From CAYPZL01 sp964415045 (GTDB lineage Bacteria > Planctomycetota > Phycisphaerae > Sedimentisphaerales > Anaerobacaceae), in assembly GCA_964415045.1 (NCBI GenBank), contig CAYPZL010000161.1, positions 1-13,340 of the forward strand: 13,340 nucleotides of DNA. The letters are read 5' to 3'. The notes beneath the pieces were generated by a model that was given only the letters and a program-made list of their open reading frames with translations, searched no databases and was not told the DNA's origin. Position 1 is the stretch's first letter, and the number at the start of each line of letters is the position of its first letter. The position numbers and the translations under genes are program-made. Below are positions 1 through 5,743 of this stretch, piece by piece.

Positions 1-35
1 AATCATCAAGAAGATTTTTCCTCCCTAAAGCAAGC

Positions 36-61
36 CTAATCTCCATTTTGCAAAACTCTAC
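36..61 (-). repeat. End of a repeat element shared with the MITE at 2045
   Basis: On the minus strand this stretch begins GTAGAG and continues TTTTGCAAAATGGAGATTAG. The same 26 bases occur at 2045-2070 on the plus strand, and one extra matching base follows on the gene side (62 and 2044). Beyond GATTAG the two copies differ, so this is either a related element with another interior or a truncated copy, and it probably continues beyond the left edge. It ends one base after the asnS stop codon (63-65). Confidence 0.75.
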
Positions 62-62
62 T

Positions 63-1574
63 CTATATATAGACCTTGTCCATCATGCGGGGAAAGGGGA
101 TGCACTGGCGGATGTGCTTTTCCTGCGCGATCCAGGCGATGGTTCGCTCGACGCCGAGTCCGAAGCCGCCGTGGGGAACCGAGCCGTACTTGCGCAGGTC
201 CAGGTACCAGTCGTAGGTCTCGGGATTCAGCCCCTCTTGCTGCACGCGGGCCAGGAGGCGGTCGTAGTCGTCCTCGCGAACCGAGCCGCCGATGATCTCG
301 CCGAAGCCGGCCGGCGCGAGCAGGTCGAAGTTCTCCACGACCTTCTCATTGTCCCGGTCGGTCTTCATGTAGAAGGCCTTGGCGTCGCGGGGGTAGTGCG
401 TCACGAAGACGGGCTTGTCGTGCATCTGCGAGATGATCGTTTCGTCGGAGCCGCCTAAGTCCTTGCCCCAGCGAAACTCCGCGGCCAACTGCGCGTGTTT
501 GGGATTGTTCTCGATCTTCACCTCGATCTCGCTGAGCGCGCTACGCAGATCGATCAGCTCGGCGGCGATCTTGTCCTTCTTCCATTGCTTCATCTGGCCG
601 CCTTGCTGCTGTTCCAGCTCGGCGATGCGACTCTCGATCTGCTGCTTCTCGTTCTGCAACTCGCTCAACTGCTGCGCGAGAAACTCCTTCGTCTTTGCCC
701 CGGTCAGGATTTCGACGGCCTCGGTGTAGGTCAATCGATAGAACGGCGGCTTGATGTTTTCCAGCATGGCGATGTCGGCGCCGAGAGTCTCCAGCTCGCT
801 GCGGTTGTCTTCCAGAACGCGGGCGACGATGTACGAGACGAAGTTCTCGGCTAATTCGAGCAGCCCGTCGAGGTCGGTGAAGGCCACCTCGGGCTCGACC
901 ATCCAGAACTCGGTAAGGTGCCGGCGGGTCTTGCTCTTTTCGGCGCGGAAGGTCGGGCCGAAGCAGTAGACGCGTCCGTAGCTCATCGCGGCCGATTCGA
1001 GATACAGTTGGCCCGTCTGGGTCAGATGCAAAGGCCGGCCGAAATAATCCACCTCGAACAGCGAGGTTTGATCCTCGCCGACGACCGTAGTGAAGATCGG
1101 CGTGTCGATGAGGACGAAGCCGTTGTCGTTGAAGAACCGGCGGATCGCATCGACCACGGTGTGGCGGACCTTGCCGAGGCACCATTGCTGCTGCGAGCGG
1201 AAGTGCAGGTGGCGATGCTTCATCAGAAAGTCGACGCCGTGGGCTTTGGGCGTGATGGGATAGCCTTCGGCCGGCGCGATGATCCGGGCGCCGGTCGCAG
1301 CCAACTCGTGGCCTCCGACGCTCCGCTCGTCGGCGCGCACGGTCCCGGTGACGCTCAGCGAGGATTCCTGGCCGAGATGCTTGAGCTGATCGAACAGCTC
1401 GTCGGGGATTTTCCCCTTCTCCACCACGCACTGGCACAGCCCCGTGCCGTCGCGGACGATGAGAAACTGCACCTTGCCGCTGGCCCGGCCCCGGTACAGC
1501 CAGCCCTCCAGCGTCACCTCTTCTCCCACGTGATCTTTCAACCGATCGATATACACCGTGCTGTTGTTCGCCAT
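63..1574 (-). CDS. asnS: Asparaginyl-tRNA synthetase (class IIb)
   Basis: Cytoplasmic enzyme that charges tRNA-Asn with asparagine using ATP. The protein is 503 aa. An N-terminal OB-fold anticodon-binding domain (about residues 8-115, with TLEGWLYRGRASGKVQFLIV) is followed by the class II catalytic core. Motif 2 is visible as FRAEKSKTRRHLTEFW (209-224), and motif 3 as GGFGLGVERTIAWI (469-482) with Arg477. GQLYLES (188-194) also fits the AsnRS/AspRS group. The protein is somewhat longer than a typical bacterial AsnRS (about 430-470 aa) because of a charged, coiled-coil-like insertion at about 296-358. The ATG at 1572-1574 is preceded by GAGGAAA at good spacing. It is divergent from the small gene at 1747. 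The assignment to AsnRS rather than AspRS rests on overall similarity and the absence of the bacterial AspRS GAD insertion. Confidence 0.96.
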   Translation of the reverse strand: MANNSTVYIDRLKDHVGEEVTLEGWLYRGRASGKVQFLIVRDGTGLCQCVVEKGKIPDELFDQLKHLGQESSLSVTGTVRADERSVGGHELAATGARIIAPAEGYPITPKAHGVDFLMKHRHLHFRSQQQWCLGKVRHTVVDAIRRFFNDNGFVLIDTPIFTTVVGEDQTSLFEVDYFGRPLHLTQTGQLYLESAAMSYGRVYCFGPTFRAEKSKTRRHLTEFWMVEPEVAFTDLDGLLELAENFVSYIVARVLEDNRSELETLGADIAMLENIKPPFYRLTYTEAVEILTGAKTKEFLAQQLSELQNEKQQIESRIAELEQQQGGQMKQWKKDKIAAELIDLRSALSEIEVKIENNPKHAQLAAEFRWGKDLGGSDETIISQMHDKPVFVTHYPRDAKAFYMKTDRDNEKVVENFDLLAPAGFGEIIGGSVREDDYDRLLARVQQEGLNPETYDWYLDLRKYGSVPHGGFGLGVERTIAWIAQEKHIRQCIPFPRMMDKVYI

Positions 1575-1641
1575 GGACCTGTTTCCTCACTGACATTGGG
1601 TTACGTACGGCGCTGAGGCTAGAGACCTGCGCGCCGGAAAT

Positions 1642-1647
1642 ACTATA
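1642..1647 (-). promoter_or_regulatory. Possible -10 box of asnS
   Basis: The minus strand reads TATAGT about 70 bases upstream of the asnS start. No convincing -35 box is seen at 16-18 bp (TTTCGC is the nearest), so this is a weak call. Confidence 0.35.
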
Positions 1648-1686
1648 CACCGCCGCGTGCATCCGCGAAAGCCCATACTTGGCGGT

Positions 1687-1714
1687 TTGAAGTGGGGCGG
1701 TTGCCGGGTATAAT
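1687..1714 (+). promoter_or_regulatory. Sigma-70-type promoter of the small gene at 1747
   Basis: TTGAAG (1687-1692), a 16-bp spacer, then a perfect TATAAT (1709-1714), about 33 bases upstream of the ATG at 1747. The spacing and the consensus -10 make this one of the better promoters in the window. Confidence 0.7.
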
Positions 1715-1746
1715 CCAACCAGCAGGGCCAACTGGGAATCTGACGT

Positions 1747-2043
1747 ATGAATGGCAGCGACATCCAGAAGGAGATCTTCAAGAGGATGACGCCCGAGCAG
1801 AGGCTCAAGGCGGCAATGCGCCTCGACTGGTCCGCCCGCCGTCTCAAAGCCGCCTGGCTCCGCCGGCAGAACCCCGACTGGACCGAAGACCGGGTCCAGA
1901 AGGAAGTGACGGAGATATTCAAAAAAGTCCGGCCCTGCCTTCACAAAGGCTTGCCCGCGGTTATTCCGACGGACTGTCTACCCTCGCTTGTTGACGTGTC
2001 TGCGTCGCGACGTCCGGTCGCAGAGGTTGAGCCGCACTTATGA
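1747..2043 (+). CDS. Small antitoxin-like protein (MenA1/Rv0078B-like), no toxin partner seen
   Basis: 98-aa protein. The first 60 residues are helical and charged: RMTPEQRLKAAMRLDWSAR, then AAWLRRQNPDWTEDRVQKEV and TEIFKK. The pattern 'MTPEQRL..A..L....R.L..A..R..+PDW+E..V..E....F' resembles the short family I associate with Rv0078B-type (MenA1) antitoxins and many unnamed planctomycete proteins. That link is recognition from memory, not a search. The last ~37 residues, after EIFKKVRPC, look unlike the family, and a run of six A (1920-1925) sits at the switch, so the true C-terminus may be shorter or frameshifted. No nucleotidyltransferase-like partner follows; the MITE lies immediately downstream. 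The gene has a strong promoter at 1687-1714. AAGGAGATC inside the frame (1767-1775) is coding, not a start site. Confidence 0.6.
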   Translation: MNGSDIQKEIFKRMTPEQRLKAAMRLDWSARRLKAAWLRRQNPDWTEDRVQKEVTEIFKKVRPCLHKGLPAVIPTDCLPSLVDVSASRRPVAEVEPHL

Positions 2044-2044
2044 A
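2038..2044. repeat. Candidate target-site duplication, left copy
   Basis: TTATGAA, repeated directly at 2198-2204. The TGA within it is the stop codon of the gene at 1747. Confidence 0.6.
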
Positions 2045-2197
2045 GTAGAGTTTTGCAAAATGGAGATTAGTACGACAGCGCGACATAGCCTGATTAGAGG
2101 CAACAAAGCCGCGTTTATGGCCGAAAATCGCGGATTGAAGGTTGTCCAAAGCGATAAGTCGCGCTGTCGTACTAATCTCCATTTTGCAAAAGTTCAG
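2045..2197. mobile_element. MITE-like palindromic element with 7-bp flanking direct repeat
   Basis: Perfect 34-bp inverted repeats (2051-2084 and 2158-2191, beginning TTTTGCAAAATGGAGATTAG) enclose a 73-bp centre that encodes nothing recognisable. Six imperfectly matching bases follow on each outer side: GTAGAG on the left, and CTGAAC when the right end is read inward. The direct repeat TTATGAA lies immediately outside both ends, at 2038-2044 and 2198-2204, as expected for a target-site duplication. No transposase is present, so this would be a non-autonomous element. The centre holds a smaller CCGCG/CGCGG stem (2109-2113, 2129-2133). The left duplicated repeat contains the TGA stop of the upstream gene. 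Confidence 0.7.
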
Positions 2198-2204
2198 TTA
2201 TGAA
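2198..2204. repeat. Candidate target-site duplication, right copy
   Basis: TTATGAA, identical to 2038-2044 and placed symmetrically about the inverted repeats. Confidence 0.6.
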
Positions 2205-2261
2205 TTACCAGCGAATTCAGTCGATCCTGAGACGTTGCCCACGCATGGAAGGGGAGAAGCG

Positions 2262-3491
2262 ATGAAGTACTTGTTCTCCGTGTTCCGGACCGCGTTGATG
2301 ATTGGGCTTTGTGCGATTGTCACGACCGATGTCGTGGGATCGCCGGTGTGGGATATGGCGGCGTTGTCGGTGGCGCCCCGGGTTTGGGCGGATCCGAATC
2401 GCAGCGTCGAGGGGGTGGAGGCGGTTTTTTATGAGGGATTGCCGTGGAAGGGCAAGCCGACGCGTGTGTTTGCGTATTACGGGCTGCCGGAGGTCGCGGC
2501 GCGCGAGCGGGTGCCGGCGATGGTTCTGGTGCATGGCGGCGGGGGCTCGGCATTCGTTCCGTGGGTGAAACTGTGGGTGGGTCGCGGCTATGCGGCTATC
2601 GCCATGGACACGTGCGGCTGCATCAGCGGAGGCGGCTACCAAAACCACCCGCGTCACGAGCACGGCGGGCCGGGCGGCTGGGGCGGCTTCGACCAGATCG
2701 ATTGGCCCGTCGAGGACCAGTGGACCTTCCACGCCGTGGCCGATGTCATCCTGGCCCACTCGCTGATCCGGTCGTTTCCGCAGGTGGACGCCGAGCGGAC
2801 CGGCGTCACCGGGATTTCGTGGGGCGGCTACCTGACGTGCATCGCAGCCGGCGTCGATCATCGCTTCAAGTTCGCTGCTCCCGTCTACGGCTGCGGGTTC
2901 CTGGGCGAGAACTCGGCCTGGCTGGGGACATTCGAGAAGATGGGCCCGGCAAAGGCGCGCCGGTGGCTCGAACTGTGGGACCCGTCGCGGTACCTGCCCG
3001 CCGCACGCATGCCCATGCTGTGGGTCACGGGCACCAACGATTTCGCCTATCCGATGGACTCGCTGCAGAAGTCGTATCGCCTGCCGCAGTCGGCGCGGAC
3101 GCTTTGCGTGCGGGTCCGCATGCCTCACGCCCACGGCGGGCCCGGCGAGAATCCCGAAGAAATCCACGCCATGGCCGACGCGATGCTCAAGGGCGCTGCA
3201 CCGCTGGCGCGAATCACTGACGTGGCAAGGGAAGGCTCGACCGTCCGCGTGACATATGAAAGCCGCAGGCCCGTAGTTAGGGCCGAGCTCAACTACACCA
3301 CCGACACCGGCAAATGGCAAGAGCGCAACTGGCAGACGATCCCCGCCGCTCTCGACGCCGAAACCCGCACAGCCTCCGCCACCCTCCCGGAGAAAGTCAC
3401 CGTCTACTACCTCAACCTAATCGACAACCAAAACCACGCCGTCAGCACCGCCCACGAACAAATCCCTTCGGCTCCTGCAGAAGGGCAGTAG
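2262..3491 (+). CDS. Secreted alpha/beta hydrolase (acetyl-esterase / S9-like)
   Basis: 409-aa protein with an N-terminal signal peptide (MKYLFSVFRTALMIGLCAIV, residues 1-20). The alpha/beta-hydrolase core shows an oxyanion region MVLVHGGGGSAF (87-98), the nucleophile elbow GISWGG (184-189, Ser186), a likely acid Asp260 in VTGTND, and a likely His289 or His291 in MPHAHGG. A C-terminal beta-rich segment (about 317-400) follows the catalytic domain. The layout fits secreted acetyl-xylan-esterase/acylaminoacyl-peptidase-like hydrolases seen in polysaccharide degraders; the substrate cannot be read from sequence. The ATG at 2262 has GGAAGGGGAGAAG just upstream. The frame is open back to 2142, but that extension lies in the mobile element and would bury the signal peptide, so I reject it. 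No promoter is obvious between the element and the gene. Confidence 0.85.
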   Translation: MKYLFSVFRTALMIGLCAIVTTDVVGSPVWDMAALSVAPRVWADPNRSVEGVEAVFYEGLPWKGKPTRVFAYYGLPEVAARERVPAMVLVHGGGGSAFVPWVKLWVGRGYAAIAMDTCGCISGGGYQNHPRHEHGGPGGWGGFDQIDWPVEDQWTFHAVADVILAHSLIRSFPQVDAERTGVTGISWGGYLTCIAAGVDHRFKFAAPVYGCGFLGENSAWLGTFEKMGPAKARRWLELWDPSRYLPAARMPMLWVTGTNDFAYPMDSLQKSYRLPQSARTLCVRVRMPHAHGGPGENPEEIHAMADAMLKGAAPLARITDVAREGSTVRVTYESRRPVVRAELNYTTDTGKWQERNWQTIPAALDAETRTASATLPEKVTVYYLNLIDNQNHAVSTAHEQIPSAPAEGQ

Positions 3492-3561
3492 CCAGCCGGT
3501 ATACGGGGCTTCATAGCACGGTTGGACTGGGATGCTCCGCAAAGAAAAAGTCGATATCCGC

Positions 3562-3590
3562 TTGACAAGGGCGCAAAATGTAATTACATT
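3562..3590 (+). promoter_or_regulatory. Promoter of the mazEF operon
   Basis: Perfect -35 TTGACA (3562-3567), 17-bp spacer, -10 TACATT (3585-3590). It lies 27 bases upstream of the antitoxin ATG. Confidence 0.75.
3577..3590. promoter_or_regulatory. Palindromic operator over the mazEF -10 box
   Basis: AATGTAATTACATT is a perfect 14-bp palindrome that covers the -10 box. TACATT recurs at 3596-3601, 11 bp downstream of the TACATT in the palindrome, about one helical turn. This suits autorepression by an AbrB-fold antitoxin or the MazE-MazF complex, which is the general rule for this family. The binding itself is inferred. Confidence 0.65.
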
Positions 3591-3617
3591 GTTAGTACAT
3601 TGACGAGGTGGAAGATC

Positions 3618-3872
3618 ATGAGAGCACGTGTAGTCAGAATCGGCAATTCGCAGGGAATTCGTATTCCCAAGCCGCTGTTGCAGCAGATCGGCGTTGGCGA
3701 TGACGTTGATCTGCAAGTGGAGGACAATCAGATCGTCATTCGTCCGCTGTCGAATCCTCGGGCGGGCTGGGATCAGGCGTTCGAGAGCATGGCCGAAAGC
3801 GGCGACGATGCCCTCGTGATCGCGGACGAAGGCCTCTCACATTCATGGGACGAAGACGAATGGCAGTGGTAG
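3618..3872 (+). CDS. mazE: MazE-type antitoxin (AbrB/SpoVT fold)
   Basis: 84-aa antitoxin. The N-terminal half is an AbrB-type DNA-binding fold: MRARVVRIGNSQGIRIPKPL, then LLQQIGVGDDVDLQVEDNQI and IRPL. The C-terminal half (about 48-84) is acidic and ends DEDEWQW, the usual toxin-neutralising tail. It would bind MazF and repress its own promoter. The ATG at 3618 follows GAGGTGGAAG; the frame opens upstream at 3522, but that part covers the promoter and operator and is not coding. It overlaps the toxin gene by 13 bases, as in many MazEF pairs. Confidence 0.93.
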   Translation: MRARVVRIGNSQGIRIPKPLLQQIGVGDDVDLQVEDNQIVIRPLSNPRAGWDQAFESMAESGDDALVIADEGLSHSWDEDEWQW

Positions 3873-4189
3873 TCCATCGGTTCGATGTCTACCTGATCGA
3901 TCTCGATCCCACCCGGGGTTCCGAGATAAAAAAGACCAGGCCTTGCCTGATTGTCTCCCCGGACGAAATGAACCGCCACATCCGCACCGTGATCGTGGCG
4001 CCGATGACCACCGCCGGCAAGCCCTACCCCACGCGAGTTCCCTGTAAGTTCAAGAGTAAGGAAGGCCGGATCGTCCTGGATCAAATCCGCACGATCGACA
4101 AGACGCGCCTCGTGAAGAAACTCGGAACCATCGATTCAAAAATCCAATCAGAAGTCATCTCCATCCTCCAACGCATGTTCGCACCCTGA
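3860..4189 (+). CDS. mazF: MazF-type toxin (endoribonuclease)
   Basis: 109-aa protein of the PemK/MazF family, expected to cleave mRNA at short sequences. Family motifs are in order: FDVYLIDLDPTRGSEIKKTR (8-27), CLIVSPDEMN, RTVIVAPMTTAG (42-53), and DQIRTIDKTRLVKKLG (74-89). Arg27 and the Thr of PMT correspond to the usual active-site region. I chose the ATG at 3860 over the one at 3845 because it gives the family's normal N-terminus, a GGACGAAG-like site precedes it, and the length is typical. It overlaps mazE by 13 bases, so translation is probably coupled. The cleavage specificity cannot be read from sequence. Confidence 0.93.
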   Translation: MAVVVHRFDVYLIDLDPTRGSEIKKTRPCLIVSPDEMNRHIRTVIVAPMTTAGKPYPTRVPCKFKSKEGRIVLDQIRTIDKTRLVKKLGTIDSKIQSEVISILQRMFAP

Positions 4190-4384
4190 TCCTGCCCGCA
4201 TCGTTGCCCGATAATCAGCAATCCTCAGATCGCAACCCTCGCGTAATTTCCGGATTTCGCGGTTTCATCATGTCTCACTAATTCCAACCTCAGTGCCTGC
4301 CGAAAGCGCACACAGCAACGAGTGGATGCTTCTTTGAGACGTTTGGCGAAGTTTTTTCGATTGCCGCTGGTGAGAGGAGAACCT

Positions 4385-4690
4385 ATGGTTCGCCACGATA
4401 CCGAAAGAATCGACACGCCCCCATTGGACGATGCCATCCTGAAGCAGATGTACATCGAGTACAACACGCCCTGCGACCGTCTCGTCAGTAACCCTGGGAG
4501 CCTTCAGGCGTTTGCAGAAGACTATGCCCAAAGGACCGGCCAGCAGGTCGAAGCCGCCCGAGTTTCCCACCGCCTGCTCACCCTGCGCAAACTCGGCCAA
4601 GCCAAAGGCGGTCTGCCCAGACTCCGACGTGCGTACAATGGCAGGAACGGATCGGTGGATAAATGGAATTCAATTTGCTGGGCTTTATGA
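4385..4690 (+). CDS. Unrecognised 101-aa protein with a conserved-looking C-terminal block
   Basis: I cannot assign a function. The ATG at 4385 has a good ribosome-binding site (GAGAGGAGAACCT). The protein has an aromatic patch (LKQMYIEYNTPCDRLV, 19-34), a helical middle (LQAFAEDYAQRTGQQVEAAR), and a basic block (LLTLRKLGQAKGGLPRLRR, 64-82) that leads to AYNGRN. The GGLPRLRR...YNGRN ending resembles short hypothetical proteins I recall from planctomycete genomes, where the chain ends near NGRN. Here 12 further residues (GSVDKWNSICWA...) follow, which may be a read-on after a lost stop. No signal peptide or membrane segment is seen. The basic C-terminus could bind nucleic acid, but this is a guess. 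It sits alone between mazF and the HEPN gene, with 195 bases upstream that hold no clear promoter. Confidence 0.65.
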   Translation: MVRHDTERIDTPPLDDAILKQMYIEYNTPCDRLVSNPGSLQAFAEDYAQRTGQQVEAARVSHRLLTLRKLGQAKGGLPRLRRAYNGRNGSVDKWNSICWAL

Positions 4691-4766
4691 TGTAGTATTG
4701 AGTGAGCTTTGTAACGGATGAACGCGACAGCTATCAGAACGCAGTTTTGAAGAGAATCTTGCAAGA

Positions 4767-5357
4767 GTGAGAAATCTTGCCGACCTGTATGGGAAGATAG
4801 GATCTGTTGGGCGAGGACGTCGTCCTGTTCGCAGTGGGGACGTGCTTCGTGCTGCCGTTGTTCTATTGCATGCAACGGTTGAGGATTTCACGCGGACAAT
4901 ATTGCAGCAGTTGCTTCCGATACAGGAGGATACCGTTTTAAACAAGGTCCCGCTCTTCGGTACGGGCAACCACGGAAGGGCAGAAAAGTTCCTCCTTGGC
5001 AAACTTGTCCAATTCCGCGGCAAGAAGGTTGATGAGGTTCTGGCGAAGTCTGTGGAGGTGTTCCTGGAGCGATCCAACTACAATAGCCCCGATGACTTGG
5101 CTTCCGCTATTGAGAGTGTTGGACTGGACAAAACAAAGGTTGAGTCGCTGTTTCGTGCCCTTGCCGAGATGATGAAAAGACGCCACTCGATCGTTCATAG
5201 GGCAGACCGGAATCCGAGAATAGGCAGAGGGCAACACAAGTACAAATCCATTGGAACAGAAAAGCTCGCCAGTTGGATTGCTGCTGTCGAGGGCTTCGCA
5301 GAGGAGATTCTGAGCCAATTGGAAGAGAGAAGCCTGTCGTACGAATTCGCGGACTAA
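4767..5357 (+). CDS. HEPN-domain protein, putative RNase (RiboL-PSP-HEPN-like)
   Basis: 196 aa as called. It is all-helical. RSGDVLRAAVVLLHATVEDF (22-41) fits the first HEPN helices, and KRRHSIVHRAD carries Arg139-x4-His144, the RX4-6H signature of HEPN ribonucleases, followed by polar residues. HEPN proteins of this size commonly act as RNase toxins or in abortive-infection and other defence systems; that role is inferred for this gene. The start is uncertain. GTG at 4767 is the only usual start codon after the in-frame TGA at 4719-4721, but the sequence between (ending SFEENLARVRNLADLYG) reads like natural N-terminal helix. An ATG at 4718 lies one frame away, so a frameshift or an unusual start is possible. 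The next gene follows after 58 bases. Codon use is more AT-rich than that of the flanking synthetase genes. Confidence 0.72.
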   Translation: MRNLADLYGKIGSVGRGRRPVRSGDVLRAAVVLLHATVEDFTRTILQQLLPIQEDTVLNKVPLFGTGNHGRAEKFLLGKLVQFRGKKVDEVLAKSVEVFLERSNYNSPDDLASAIESVGLDKTKVESLFRALAEMMKRRHSIVHRADRNPRIGRGQHKYKSIGTEKLASWIAAVEGFAEEILSQLEERSLSYEFAD

Positions 5358-5415
5358 GGTGTACATCCTGCTTTTAGCGTTAATCGCAAGAAAAAGAAGA
5401 AGAGGAGACCCCGAA

Positions 5416-5652
5416 ATGGCAACAGCGGCTACATTAAGCGTGGTTCCAGAAGCACAGCTTGGGACGAAAGGTCTCGTTGTCACCGTCAAGAAAGACGGCG
5501 ACATTTTTGGCCACCTCATGATCGGAAAAGCGTCACTCGTGTGGTTTGAAAAACACGCAAAGAGCAAAGGGCGGAAGCTTTTCTGGGACGACTTCCACAA
5601 GTGGATTATGCAAAAAGCAGAGACTTCAGCTACGCGCCCCTCAATGACATAG
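5416..5652 (+). CDS. Unrecognised 78-aa protein downstream of the HEPN gene
   Basis: I do not know the family. The ATG at 5416 has GAGGAGACCCCGAA upstream, a much better site than the ATG-less extension to 5359. The protein has a beta-like start (TLSVVPEAQLGTKGLVVTVK) and then an aromatic, basic segment (FGHLMIGKASLVWFEKHAKS, 31-50, and KLFWDDFHKWIMQKA, 54-68). Its size and its 58-base distance from the HEPN gene suggest co-transcription and a possible partner role, such as antitoxin or regulator. No MNT-type nucleotidyltransferase signature (GSxxxGxxxxxSDxD) is present, so it is not the usual HEPN partner. No signal peptide or transmembrane helix is seen. Confidence 0.65.
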   Translation: MATAATLSVVPEAQLGTKGLVVTVKKDGDIFGHLMIGKASLVWFEKHAKSKGRKLFWDDFHKWIMQKAETSATRPSMT

Positions 5653-5743
5653 TCATCCAGCGCATATAGGGGGAACGCGCTTCTGGATTGTTGCGATATA
5701 CCGGAAGATAGCTTTTCTGCGGTTTTGTATCGATCCCATTACA

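Noticed and set aside
541..1944. Long minus-strand open frame of 467 codons
   Set aside because: It is the shifted frame of asnS, rich in Arg and Pro, with no domain; its upper part crosses the promoters and the small gene.
36..2070. Composite transposon carrying asnS between inverted repeats
   Set aside because: asnS is essential housekeeping, there is no transposase, and each repeat is better explained as the end of a separate element pointing away from its gene.
1961..2203. Two short frames through the palindromic element, one on each strand
   Set aside because: They mirror each other because of the inverted repeats and have no ribosome-binding sites.
2217..3320. Minus-strand open frame of 367 codons opposite the hydrolase
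   Set aside because: Antisense shadow; the plus strand has a signal peptide and a GxSxG hydrolase core.
3845..3859. Earlier ATG for mazF
   Set aside because: It adds five Arg-rich residues absent from the usual MazF N-terminus and has no ribosome-binding site.
5653..5743. Bidirectional terminator between the 78-aa gene and glyS
   Set aside because: Only an imperfect CCAG...CTGG stem without a T-run is visible.
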